Part shown: piece by piece, positions 46,501 through 56,517 of the stretch
Layout: each line of letters starts with the position of its first letter
Numbering within the stretch: position 1 is the first letter of the stretch
Source: Colius striatus
Taxonomy: Eukaryota > Chordata > Aves > Coliiformes > Coliidae
NCBI RefSeq assembly: GCF_028858725.1
Contig: NC_084763.1
Location: 58,241,152-58,305,151, forward strand
Direction of reading: 5' to 3'
Length of the DNA: 64,000 nucleotides
The notes under the pieces: model-generated
The model's input: the letters and a program-made list of their open reading frames with translations, nothing else
Told to the model about the DNA's origin: nothing
The model's database searches: none
Made by a program: the position numbers and the translations under genes

Positions 46501-49500
46501 GAGATTTTGGGCTAAATGTCCCCAGATCTGTGGGTTTGGGAAATCTGGGGATTTAGCAGCTAAATATCCCTTGGGATGGAGGTTTGGGGCTACATGCCCC
46601 CATATCTGAGGCTCTGAGAGACCAAAATGTCTCCAAACCTGGAGGTTTGGGGTAAATCCTACCAGCTCCAGGGATCTGAGGGCTGAATGTCCCCAGAGAT
46701 GGAGATTTGGAGCTAAACGCCCCCAGATCTGAGGGTTTGGGGCTAAATGTCTCTCAGCTCTGGGGTTTGGGCATTTAAATGCCCCCCAGATGTGGGGATT
46801 TGGGGTTAAATGCCCCCAGCTCTGGGAAGAGGAAGGTAGCTGAGGGCAAACAGGGGCCACTGGCTCCCAGGGCTCCCAGGGGCTGGCAGGAGCTTCCCAG
46901 CTAATTACACTTGGCACGCCCAACCACTAATTAACGGCTCATTAGGGACCCAGGCTGGGAGTGCTCCAGGGAGGTGGGGTGAGGGGAGGAGGGGGGGGAG
47001 GTGTGACCCCAACCTTCGCCCCGTGGGGTGGGCAATCACCGGTGGCCCCCGGGCAGCGTGGCCAGCACAGCCCCAGCTCCCAGTGCAGCAGATTAACTGG
47101 TGCCAGGCAGCTTTACAGGATTAACCACGGGGCAGGAGCCACGTCCCCGCAGGGCACCTTCCCCATCATGGGGGCTTCCCCACCCCCCCAGCACCTCACC
47201 CCAGCCGGCGCAAGGGGGCTGAGAGCAGCCGAGGGCAGTTTTTGGGGTGTCAGCCCCCTCCCGCCGCCACTCACTTGGTCTTGCGCAGTTTGCTGTTCTC
47301 GGTCTTGAGCAGGTAGAGCTTCTTGGCGAAGAAGACGGTGAGCATGAAGAGCAGCAGCACCACGAGGGCGGCCGAGCCCACGGCCACGCACAGCACCTGG
47401 AAGTCGGTGACAATGGCCTCGCAGCGCGTGCCCTTGTGCCACGTGTAGTCCTGCGTGTTGCACCTGCACACGGACACAAACACACACACACGGGGTCAGG
47501 GAACCCCGCACGCACCCCAAAACCTGGCCCTGGCCCACGCTGACACACACACATCTGTGACCCAAGCGCCCACGGTGGCCGGGGGAGGAGGGAGATTAAG
47601 GGGTCCCCAAAGGTGTGACCCCCCCAACACTGGGGACACTGGGAGTGGATCCTCCATGGCAATGCGCATCCCGGCTCGCCATGGGAGGGGGCGCAAGGCT
47701 GGAGCAGCACGGCACAGCCGCTGGGAGCCCTCCCCGGCACAATCTGCCGGGGCCGATTAGCGCGGCGGCCCCGGAGCCGCGGCTGCACAGCCCTGACCTA
47801 ATTCCTGCCCAGGCACGGCTCGGGGGCGGGGGGAAAGCCCCTCCGTGTCCCTGGGGTGAGGGGGGAGCCTCTGTGTGTCCCTGCAGGACAGGGCTGCTGG
47901 GCTGGAGGGACCCAGGCTGGGGTGGAGGGGTCAGAGAGCCCAGGGATGGGGTGCAAAGGGGAGGGAGGTGACGGAGAGACCAGGGATGGGATGCATGGAG
48001 AGCTCAGAGATGGGCTGGTTGCACAGGGGATGGAGAGCTCAGAGATGGATGGGCTGGTTGCACAGAGGGATGGAGAGCTCAGAGATGGGCTGGTTGCACA
48101 GGGGATGGAGGGAGAGCCCAGGGATGGGATGCAGGGGGATGGAGAGCTCAGAGATGGGCTGGTTGCACAGAGGGATGGAGGGAGAGCCCAGAGATGGGAT
48201 GCAGGGGGATGGAGAGCTCAGATATGGATGGGCTGGTTGCACAGAGGGATGGAGAGCTCAGAGATGGGCTGGTTGCACAGAGGGATGGAGGGAGAGCCCA
48301 GGGATGGGATGCAGAGGCCAGAGAGCCTGGCATAGGGTGTAAGGGGATGGAGAGGTCAGGAATGAGGTGCAGGGGGATGGACACCTTAGAGATGGGATGC
48401 AGGGCAGAGGGAGACCCTAGAGATGAGCTGCAGGGCTCAGAGGACCCAGGGATGGGGTGGAGAGAGGCTGGAGAGCCTGAGCATGGGATGAAGGGGATGC
48501 AGACCCTAGAGATGGGATGCAGGGGAGATGGAGAGCTCGGAGACGGGCTGGTTGCACACTGGGACGGAGGGAGAGCCCAGAGACGGGGCGCAGGTGGCCG
48601 GAGAGCCGCCCCACGGCGCCGTCCCTTACCGGCAGAAGGCCCCGTGGCTCTCCACCAGGTAGCACTGGCCGCCGTTGTGGCAGTAGCTGGGCACGAGGTC
48701 GCAGAGGGAGCGGCAGGAGCTGTTGTGCCGCACGTAGCCGCTCCGGCACTCGCTGCCGTTGTCGGGCTGCCCGCGCTCGCCGGGCCGCGGCCGCACCGTG
48801 GGGCTGCTCCCGGCCACCCCCGACGGCTGCGGCGGGGCCCCGGCTCGGCGGCCGGTGGGTCGCGGCTCCCGCGGCGCGGGCTGAGCCGAGGCGGGCGGCC
48901 GGTAGCCGTTCTCGTCCTCCAGCTCCCCGTCCTCCTCCTCTTCCTCCTCCAGCTCGTCCTCCAGCTCGTCCTCCTCGTCCCCGTCGGCGTAGAAGGAGGT
49001 GGTGGGGTAGAAATCGGCCTCGTCGAAGGGCGTGAAGTCGTCGTAGAGCTCGTGGAGGCCCCACGGCGTGGCCGCTGCCTCGGGCTCCCGCCGCCGCGCC
49101 GAGCCGGCCGCCCCCCGGCCGCCCCCGGGGAAGCCCCCCAGTCCTTCCCCTCCCTCCAACAGGTCGTAGTAATCCACGTCGATGATCTCGGAGGTGGGGC
49201 GGTCGGGCGGCGGCTCGGCCGGGCCCGGGGAGGCGGTGCCGGGCTCCCCCAGCTCCGGCCAGGCCAGCTCGGTGGGGCCGCGAGCCCCCTGCGCCGGGGC
49301 CGGGCTGGACGCGGCGGCCCGGAGCTCCGGGAGCCGCCGGGGGTCGGCCGCGGCGGTGGGCGGCGGCGGGCCGGGGGGGCTCGTCGGGGCGGCCGGGAGC
49401 CCCGCGGGGCCGGGCGGCGAGGCCGGCGTGGGCCGGGGGTCGCCGCTGCCCGGCTCGTCGGGGCTGCCCAGCGGCCCCGCGGCCCCGCGGCCGGGCCAGG

Positions 49501-51120
49501 TCACGGCCCCCCGCCCGTCGGGCGGCTCGTTGTCCCGGGGGGGCGCGGCGCTGGCGTCCCCATCCCCGCCGCACCCCGCGCACCCCTCCGGGGCCGCGCC
49601 CGCTCCGGGGGGCTCACGCCGGGGTCCCGCCTGCGCCTCGCCGCCCGTCGGGACCCCCCCGGGGCCGGTGCCGTTGTTGGACCCTCCCGGGGGGTCTTTG
49701 CTCGCCGGGTCCCAGCGCGGGGGGCTGCTCTCCAGGGAGCCCTCCCAGCCTCGCCCCTCGGCCTCGCTGGCGTTTTGGGGGGGCCACTCGGATGCTGGGG
49801 GGGACACACAAGGAGAGAGAGAAGTGTCAGAGGCGCCCCCCGCACGCCGGGGAAGCCGGGGCGGGCCGGGGCGGAGGCGGGGGGGGGTCCCGGCAGGTCC
49901 CCTCCGGCTGCTCGAGCTCGCGCCCACCGTGACAAGCCCTTTGGGGGCGGGGGCTGCCCCCCGAGGCTTTTACGGCTTCTCCCACAGCAGCCCCCGATTC
50001 TGCGGGTCCCTGCTGACCTGCGACAGCCCGTCATCACCCCCCCAGCTCTGAGACCCCCGCACACACCATGACACAACCCCCCCTAAGCCAAGCTGCCCCC
50101 CAGCACTGACCCCCAGCTGCCCTGCAGGGGGATCCAGCCGCCTGCCAAGGACGCGGCCCCCCAAGGATCCAGCCTCCCCTGCAAGGGATCCATCCAGACC
50201 TCCTCCGGTTCCTGCAAGTGCACCCCATCCCCACAACCGGATCCAGTCCCTGCAAGGGGATCCAGCTCCCCTCCACCCTGCAAATAGATCCAGCCCCTTC
50301 TGCAAGGGGATCCAGCCCTCTCTGGTTCCTGCGAGTGCACCCTGTCATCACGGGAGGATCCAGCCTCCGGCAAGGGGATCCAGTCCCTCCTCCAAGGGAA
50401 TCGAGCCCTCTTCAGGCTCCTGCAGACACACCCGTGCACACAAGGGGATCTAGCCCTCCCCTCGTGAAAAGGGATCCAACCCCCGGCATGGGGATCCAGC
50501 CCTCCTCTGGCTCCTGCAGATTCACCCCACACAGACGAGAGGATCCAGCCCCCTGCTACAGGACCAAGCCCTGCCCTGCACGGGCGTGCAGCCCTCGGCA
50601 AGGGGATCCAGCCCTCCCCCGGCTCCTGCAGACGCAGCCCATACACACGAGGGGATCCAGCCCGCCCTGCAAAGGGATCCAGCCCCCGGCAAAGGGATCC
50701 AGCCTCCGGCGAGGAGATCCAGCCCAGCTCAGGCTCCCGCAGCCGCAGCCCATCCACACAAGGGGATCCAGCCCCCTCCCCGCCACCCCCCAGGAAGGGA
50801 TCCGTCCCTCGGCAAAGGGATGCAGCCCGCCCTGCGAGAAGATGCCGCTCCCCGCGATGGGATCCAGTCCCCGGCGAGGGGATCCCCTCCTCCCCCCGGC
50901 CCCTGCAGAGGAATGCAGCCCCCGCCCGGCACCGCCGACCACCCCCCGGGACCCGCCCCCCCCCCCCCGCCCTCCTACAGGTGACGGCCCCCGCCCGGCG
51001 CCCCCTCCCCCGCGCGGGATCGGGCCCCCCAGCGCCCCCCCGGTACGCACCGAGGGCGCCGAGTGCCAGCAGCAGGGCCAGGGCCGGGGCGGAGCGGGGC
51101 CGGGCGGCCGCGGGGGCCAT
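43362..51120 (-). CDS. CSPG5: CSPG5 (neuroglycan C / CALEB), complete, 5 coding exons
   Basis: CSPG5 is a neural single-pass membrane proteoglycan with an EGF-like domain. Its chick ortholog CALEB binds tenascins through an acidic segment and acts in neurite and synapse development. Coding exons on the minus strand are 51051-51120, 48630-49794, 47275-47463, 45871-45943 and 43362-43526. Splice phases agree and total 1662 nt (553 residues). In order: signal peptide with a leucine-rich core (about 1-24); a long Pro/Gly/Ala-rich ectodomain; the acidic box DEEDELEDELEEEEEEDGEL from about residue 296; an EGF-like domain with six cysteines (388-426); a transmembrane helix (about 435-458); and a tail containing RTPSELHNDNFSLSTIAEGS and ending NCLQNNLT, close to mammals. 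N-glycosylation sequons occur in the ectodomain (QNAS, NNGT, DNGS, HNSS). Acidic box, EGF, membrane segment and tail identify the gene securely; the Pro/Gly-rich part is poorly conserved in the family. Confidence 0.96.
43832..44532 (-). mobile_element. CR1 fragment with expanded 40-bp array, CSPG5 intron 4
   Basis: GTTAAAGCCCCTGAAGCTCC at the 3' end, standard CR1 body, then at 44252 the single 40-bp motif of other copies becomes a tandem array that runs to the copy's 5' edge. Confidence 0.88.
44252..44530. repeat. 40-bp tandem array inside a CR1 copy, CSPG5 intron 4
   Basis: About seven near-identical 40-bp units beginning GAGCCCAGCACTGACACAGC. The array sits inside a CR1 copy; the same unit recurs at 54380-54755, and related sequence occurs singly in CR1 copies near 6270 and 23910. 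Confidence 0.93.
45465..45668. repeat. 18-bp minisatellite, CSPG5 intron 4
   Basis: About ten units of CACGGAGCCAAAGCCGCC, with two insertions of an AGCACCCACC variant, in a CpG-rich part of the intron about 200 bp from exon 4. Being a multiple of 3, it keeps a false frame open. Confidence 0.9.
45871..45943 (-). CDS. CSPG5: CSPG5 coding exon 4 (cytoplasmic tail)
   Basis: A 73-nt exon, acceptor cggcag, donor gtaagg. It encodes YRTPSELHNDNFSLSTIAEG then SHPN, a segment conserved across vertebrates. Confidence 0.96.
46060..46830. repeat. Degenerate ~26-bp minisatellite, CSPG5 intron 3
   Basis: Diverged repeats of GAGATTTGGGGCTAAATG followed by CCCCCAG variants across about 0.77 kb. Copies at 46300-46420 also form a longer, better-conserved duplicated block of about 70 bp. 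Confidence 0.85.
47275..47463 (-). CDS. CSPG5: CSPG5 coding exon 3 (EGF end, transmembrane helix)
   Basis: Starts CNTQDYTWHKGTRCEAIV, completing the EGF domain, then the membrane span (AVGSAALVVLLLFMLTVFF) and the juxtamembrane KKLYLLKTENSKLRKT. This is almost identical to the mammalian protein. Donor gtgagt splits codon 475. Confidence 0.97.
47940..48600. repeat. Minisatellite, CSPG5 intron 2
   Basis: Units built on GATGGAGAGCTCAGAGATGG plus GCTGGTTGCACAGAG, about 34-36 bp, most regular at 47990-48300. It ends next to the exon 2 donor at 48630. Confidence 0.88.
48630..49794 (-). CDS. CSPG5: CSPG5 coding exon 2 (ectodomain, acidic box, EGF part)
   Basis: A 1165-nt exon after a ccccccag acceptor, starting in phase with exon 1 (ASEWPPQNASEAEG). 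It holds the variable Pro/Gly-rich region, EIIDVDYYDLLEG, YDDFTPFDEADFYPTTSFY, the acidic box and the first four EGF cysteines (ending SHGAFC). Donor is gtaagg. GC content is very high, so the opposite strand also looks open. Confidence 0.95.
50140..50900. repeat. GGATCCAGCC minisatellite, CSPG5 intron 1
   Basis: More than twenty occurrences of GGGGATCCAGCCC at irregular spacing, interrupted by a CTCCTGCAGA-type spacer and longer shared blocks. It fills most of intron 1. Confidence 0.88.
51051..51120 (-). CDS. CSPG5: CSPG5 coding exon 1 (signal peptide)
   Basis: Begins MAPAAARPRSAPALALLLAL and ends one base into codon 24 at a gtgcgt donor. Ala/Leu-rich hydrophobic core after two arginines is a typical signal peptide. 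This ATG is chosen because the core follows at once. Confidence 0.9.
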
Positions 51121-51310
51121 GGCGGCATGGAGGGACCGGCGGGGCCGGCACCGGCACCGGAGCGGCTCCGCCCGCGCTCCCGCCGCCCCGCGCCGCGCCG
51201 GGGGGGCCGGGGGGGGCCGGGCCGGGGGCGGGCGGCAGCACCGGCTCCGCCCGCGGGACTGGGCACGGGGCACCGGGACCCCCACCCGCCCCCGGAGACG
51301 CCCCCGAGGG
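51121..51310 (-). promoter_or_regulatory. CSPG5: CSPG5 CpG-island promoter / 5' UTR
   Basis: Extremely CpG-rich DNA directly upstream of the CSPG5 start codon, with several GC boxes (CCGCCCG, GGGGCGGG) and no TATA box. The exact transcription start cannot be placed from sequence alone. Confidence 0.6.
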
Positions 51311-52689
51311 CATCGCACCCCCCCGTCCCTGCACCGGCATCCCCTCCTGACCCCCCCCCCCCAAACTGCCCCCTGCACCGGGACCCCTCCCTGGAAACAC
51401 CCCCGGTGGCATCGCAGCCCCTCACCCCGCACCGGCATCCCCTCCTGACCCCCCCTACTCAAACGGCCCCCTGCACCGGGACCCCCTAGCCCGCCCCTGA
51501 TGGCATCTCACCCCCCCACCCCGCACTGGCATCCTTGGCCGACCCCCGCCCTGCACGAGGATATCCCTCACGGACCCCCTAAAATCGCTGTTGCGGGGGG
51601 AGGCAGCCCTGCCTCGAGCAGGGACCCCTCGCTGCCCCCCCGCACTGCTCCCACCCGGGGTTACCCTCACATCGGGCCCCCCCCAAGCTTCGGGACATGC
51701 AGCTCCCCCCGGCACCGGCATCTCGCTGAGCCCCCCTAAACCTGCTCGTGCACGCCAGGGGGGTGTCTCTGTACTGGGACCCCCTCCCAGCACCAGGATC
51801 CGTCACTGACCGCCCCCAACCCGCTGCTGTATGTCGGGGGGGCCCATCCCCACTCCAGCATCCTCAGCCGGTGCGGGGGGACCCCCACTCTGCGCCCCCG
51901 CAGCCCCGGGGGGGCCGTGGGACCCCCCAGCAGAGCCGCGGGGCTGTGGCACAGGGGGGGCTGCTGACCCCCATCCTCCCCGGGACAAGCCCCTCCTCAC
52001 CCCCGAGCGGGCACCCCACTGCCACGGAGCCCCTGCCCAGTGCCACACTGGCCCAGATGCCACCAGGGGCCACGACCCCGTCCCCAGTCCCAGCTCTGGG
52101 GCGTGTCGAGGGACCACCACGGCTCTGGAGACACCCTGAGATGCACCCGGGGGGGCTCAGCACGGACCTGTTGCCTGGCAGAGGGGCTGCACCTTGGCCA
52201 TCCCTTGCCTCCTGCACCGCTTGCCCTGTGGCTACCTCGTGCCCCCAGGGCCACCACGAGCTCCTGGCTGGCCAAAGCTTCCCAAGGTCACCCCGTGTCC
52301 TCCCCCTGCAGCACAGGGATGCACCAGCCACGGCTGCTCCTGCAGCCCACCCCTCAGCTCCCACAGCCCAAGCTCCACGTCATGCACCCCACACCCTGTG
52401 CCAGGGCTGGATGCTCAGGGCAGGGCTGGGGGTCCCGGGGAGCAGCCCAGCCCCAGAGCCCCCCAGCCCCTGCGTGAGACCCCCATCATCAGCTCAGCCC
52501 CCACTCCCAGTCTGGCCCGTGGGGGGCACAGCAGGGCCAGGGGTTCCCTCTGCCCCCGGCAGCCTGCCCGGGCTCCCTGTGCTGGAACAAGCCCCTCTCT
52601 GTCCCTGCTCAAAGGGGATTGAAGGGGCTGCACCTGCTTAATATTCCCAGCGCTTCCCACCCTGGATGCGTTTCCAAGGGGACCGGCCA
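51311..52689. other. Upstream of CSPG5, C-rich, no gene seen
   Basis: Plus strand is very C-rich with many short CCCC runs and scattered GCACCGGCATCC-like repeats (51330-51560). Open frames are composition artefacts. Confidence 0.55.
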
Positions 52690-53100
52690 CAGGGCTGTGG
52701 GATGGCCGGGGGATGGCCAGGGGATGGAGGGGAGATGGAGGGGGGAAGGATGGGGGGATGGAGGGGGGAAGGATGGGGGATGGATGGAGGGATGGAGGGG
52801 GGGATGGAGGGGGCATGGATGGGGGGATGGATGAGGGATGGATGGGGGGATGGAGGGGGGAAGGATGAGGGATGAATGGGGGATGGATGAGGGCATGGAG
52901 GGGGGAAGGATAGGGGATGGATGGGGGGATGGAGGGGGGAAGGATAGGGGATGGATGGGGGTTGGATGGGGGATGGCTGGGGGGATGGAGGGGGGAAGGA
53001 TAGGGGATGGATGGGGGAAGGATGAGGGATGGATGGGGGATGGATGGGGGAAGGATGAGGGATGGATGGGGGGATGGATGGGGGATGGCTGGGGGACACA
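52690..53100. repeat. GGATGG-type minisatellite upstream of CSPG5
   Basis: About 0.4 kb of GGATGGATGGGGGATGGAGG-like units mixed with GGGGGGAAGGATGAGG variants. Strong purine/pyrimidine strand asymmetry. Confidence 0.92.
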
Positions 53101-53343
53101 GCCATGAACTGGGAGAAAGGGTCAGGAAGAGGCATCGGGGTCCCACGCGCTGCCTGGGGCTGGGGGTCCCTCTGCAGGGTCCCCACCATTGTAGTGAGAG
53201 ACTGAGGGAGTCTGGGATGAGGATGAGGAAGTCACAGGGTGCTGGGAGAACAGGCACCAGCAGCGATGGCAACGGGGTGTTTACACTCAGGGCCTTGGTG
53301 CTTGTCGGGCCCCTGGAAGGTTCTGGCACCCCCAGGAACTGCT

Positions 53344-53396
53344 GGGAGCAGGGAGGGAGCAGGGAGGGAGCAGGGAGGGAGCAGGGAGGGAGAAGG
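53344..53396. repeat. Short tandem repeat (GAGCAGGGAGG)
   Basis: About four copies of an 11-bp GGGAGCAGGGA unit. Confidence 0.8.
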
Positions 53397-53904
53397 AGGC
53401 CGTGGGGCTGGCAGGGACCCTTGGAGACCCTCTGGAGCAGCTTTCCCGGGGCTGCACCTGGCTGGTGTTGGGCAGCTCCACGGCTGGAGGCTCCAGCAGC
53501 CCCGGGAGCAGCACGTGCCCCTGTCCCGGGGCTGCAGCTGGGGGCTGCTGGGCCACGTCACCCTGTCACCTCACCCACTGAGCCCCACAGCAGCACCCCC
53601 CTGCCCCAGCCCCAGCTCTGTGGGTCTGTCTGCTGCAGCACTCGCCTGGGTGCAGGTGCCAGGCTGGGTGAGGCTCAGGGAGAGGCTGGAGGGAGGCAGG
53701 GACCGGCCCCTTCCCACCAGCTGAGGTGGGGACTCGCCTCCTCCTGTGCTCACAGGACCATGGCACCACTGGCCAGGCCCCACACCGGCTGCATCCAGCC
53801 CCTGGGGTCATGGGGTCGATGGTGGGGGCAGGAGGGGCTGGGGCCAGCAGCTCCACCAGCCTTTGTTTCTCCCACTGCCTCTCCCTGGCTGCCTGCTTGA
53901 CACA

Positions 53905-54755
53905 CAATCCCAGGACCCCGGAGTGCTGGGGGCTGGAAGGGCCCTGCAGAGCTCATCCAGCCCCAGCCCCTGCTCCACCAGCTTCCCCTGGCTCAGGGGG
54001 CACAGGAACGTGTCCAGGTGGGGTTGGAAACCTCCTGAGCAAGAGCCTCCACACCCTCCCTGGGCAGCCTGGCACAGGGGCTGACACCCCTCTCAGGGCA
54101 AGTTCTTCCCCAGCTCCTACCTCAACCTCCCCTGGGGCAACCTGAGGCTGTTTCACCCTGTCACTTGGGAGCACAGGCTGAATCCTCTCTCCTGGCCCCA
54201 GCCTCCTGTGAGGGAGCTGCAGAGAGTGCTGCTGGCTGCCCTCAGCCTCCTCTTCTCCAGGCTCAACACCCCCATTCCCTCAGCCCCTCCCCAGCCCCTT
54301 GTGCTCCAGCCCCTTCCCCAGCTCTGTGCCTGGCTCTGGCCACGCTGCAGCCCCTCAGTGTCCCTGTGGCAGTGAGTGAGGGGCCCAGCACTGACACAGC
54401 CCTGGAGCTGCAGCCTCCCAGAGCCCAGCACTGACACAGCCCTGGAGCTGCAGCCTCCCAGAGCCCAGCACTGACACAGCCCTGGAGCTGCAGCCTCCCA
54501 GAGCCCAGCACTGACACGGCCCTGGAGCTGCAGCCTCCCAGAGCCCAGCACTGACACAGCCCTGGAGCTGCAGCCTCCCAGAGCCCAGCACTGACACAGC
54601 TCTGGAGCTGCAGCCTCCCAGAGCCCAGCACTGACACAGCCCTGGAGCTGCAGCCTCCCAGAGCCCAGCACTGACACAGCCCTGGAGCTGCAGCCTCACA
54701 GAGCCCAGCACTGACACAGCCCTGGAGCTGCAGCCTCCCAGGGCCCAGCACAGGG
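53905..54755 (-). mobile_element. Chimeric CR1 with expanded 40-bp array
   Basis: The 3' portion (53905 to about 54068) is the subfamily with GGGGGCTGGAAGGGCCCTGC; at CTGGGCAGCCTGGCACAGGG it switches to the subfamily seen at 5788 and 43832. The array follows at 54380-54755. Confidence 0.87.
54380..54755. repeat. 40-bp tandem array inside a CR1 copy, CSPG5-SMARCC1 intergenic
   Basis: About nine units of the 40-bp GAGCCCAGCACTGACACAGC repeat, same position within CR1 as at 44252-44530. Single-base variants distinguish some units. Confidence 0.93.
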
Positions 54756-55146
54756 GGACAGGTCACCCCCATCCCTGCAGCCACCCGTTGCTGGGACACA
54801 TCACCTCCTGCCAGGAGCTGAGGCCATGGGGTGGGTGCTGGGCTCTGCTGGGCTCACCCCCATCTGTGCTGCACTGAACCTGCAGAGCTGGAGCTTCCAG
54901 CCAAACCCCTCAGCTCAGAGTTTCTCTTGAGAACAGCCCAGGGCCTGAAAGCACAATGTCAGTCACAAAGTGCACTGCACTGGCACCCCAAACTGCTCAG
55001 GGGCCGCAGCGAGCTCTTGGGCTGACGTGGGCCAAGGGCCTCGGCGTGAGGGGAGGGAGATTTGCCTCTCAGAGGGCGAGGAAGGGGCGATGGCAGGGGA
55101 CAAGCCTTGCTGCAGGCATCGGGACACAGCCCCTGCCCTTTCCTAC

Positions 55147-55193
55147 CTGTCCCTGAGCCCACAGGAACCTCCAAGGAGGAATCTCCAGCTGGG
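55147..55193 (-). other. Unassigned exon-like segment B
   Basis: Minus-strand short segment with a ccag acceptor and a gtagga donor, in phase with segment A and reading PAGDSSLEVPVGSGT. It is too short to stand alone; it is listed only because phase and orientation fit segment A. Confidence 0.12.
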
Positions 55194-55507
55194 GCTGGGC
55201 CTTCAGGGGTGTCCCAGACCTGGGGACACGTCTCCAACCCTCTGCTTTTCCTTCTTCACCTTCAGGCACAAGGGACTGTGGGTGCTGCAGCTCTGGGATG
55301 CCCAGGGGGAAATGCCATCAGCCCCCTGCTGCAGAGGGAAAAGCTCTGACCTGGTGAAGCTGCAGGAGCATTGGGGATGTAACCCAGCTTGGATTCCATG
55401 CTTCAGTTCAATCCAAAAGGCAACCCAGAGCCCTGCAGGAGAGGACAAGGGAGCTGAACAGGCACTGAAAGCCTGCCCCGTGCCCTGCTGCAGCTCAGAG
55501 CACTCAC

Positions 55508-55622
55508 CTGTGGCCTTCAGCTGAGGGAGAGCAGGAATCAAACAGAAACGATCCTGTTGGGCCTCCAGCAGCCCCCTGACTTCATCCACGCTCATTAAGC
55601 TTCGAAAGTGAGCATCTCCCCT
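55508..55622 (-). other. Unassigned exon-like segment A
   Basis: Minus-strand open segment of 38 codons plus one base between a ttggcag acceptor and a gtgagtg donor. It reads RGDAHFRSLMSVDEVRGLLE then AQQDRFCLIPALPQLKAT. I do not recognise the family. It lies just beyond the distal SMARCC1 poly(A) signal. It may be a real exon, a pseudogene remnant or chance. Confidence 0.2.
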
Positions 55623-55807
55623 CTGCCAAGGGGCAGGCTGTGAAGGGCCTTCGCTCCCCTGCTCAGCAGGGCATCTCCCCTGAGCCCAGGCTCTGCCTCC
55701 CTGCAGTGAGGATGCAGCCCCAGGACAGCCTCCATCGCCCCAGGGGGGGAAGCCAGACCCCACACAGAGCGGCACGAAGCTTTGTACAAAAACCACATGA
55801 TTCTTCC

Positions 55808-55813
55808 TTTTAT
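55808..55813 (-). terminator. SMARCC1 distal poly(A) signal candidate
   Basis: AATAAA on the minus strand about 1.5 kb past the stop, followed downstream on that strand by a G/T-bearing stretch. Confidence 0.45.
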
Positions 55814-56517
55814 TTCACAAAAGTGGGTGGCTGTGTCACGGGAGCAAAACCGGCCCCAGACACAGGATCAGGTGAAAAAGTCAGCACAGGGGCTCTTTGT
55901 ACAGAGACGAGTGTCAGGGCGTCAGGTCACGCTGCAGGAGCAGCACTACAGTAAAAAACACAGTCTCCACCTGCATCCTTTATAGTGGAAGTTGATCGAG
56001 CTAAAAACAACCTGAGGTTACTCTAAAACTGGGCTATGGCCTGAACCAGAACAATCCCACGCTCACCCCAGAGCCCTGGGGAAAGGGAAGGCTGGGGAGG
56101 GAGGGAGGGGGGAAGCTCCTGTGTGGGAGGGGGCAGGCCCTGACCGTCCCTGCCAGGCACCGCGGGGTGGTGGCGCTGGGGGCAGCAGGGGGATGCTGCA
56201 CCCACACTCCTGCACTCTCAGGACCTGGCGAGTGCAGCCGTGTGAGTCGCTCACCTGGGTGCTCTTCAAAGCAAAGCTGCTGCTTCCCTTCTCTTCCCTT
56301 CCCACGGTGGGAAGTGGTTCTGTGGGTCCCAGAGCACCTGGGAGCTCTCTCCCAGCCCCCAGCCTTGTGCCCAGGCACTGCATGGAGCAGCCTGCAGCCC
56401 CCGCCCAGGGGAGCCCTCAGCTCCTGTCCTGCTGGGGGAGGGCAGAGAACCCCAGCCCAGCCCCAGCCCCTATCTAGCACTTCTTCACTAGCTACTGACA
56501 TGGTTTTTTTGTTTGTT

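Noticed and set aside
48194-50071. Plus-strand open frame of 625 codons
   Set aside because: It lies antisense to CSPG5 exon 2 and the intron 2 minisatellite. High GC content and repeats explain the openness; the minus strand carries the acidic box, EGF and signal-peptide phases.
50083-51489. Long frames on both strands (up to 459 codons) in CSPG5 intron 1
   Set aside because: They read the GGATCCAGCC minisatellite and GC-rich promoter. Only the short exon 1 segment is supported.
52415-53900. Long frames on both strands (up to about 304 codons) rich in HPPSIPPS or GWGDGGG
   Set aside because: They translate the GGATGG-type minisatellite and have no other support.
54153-54799. Minus-strand frames of 120-178 codons resembling the 44.3-kb repeat frame
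   Set aside because: Same cause: the CR1-borne 40-bp array at 54380-54755.
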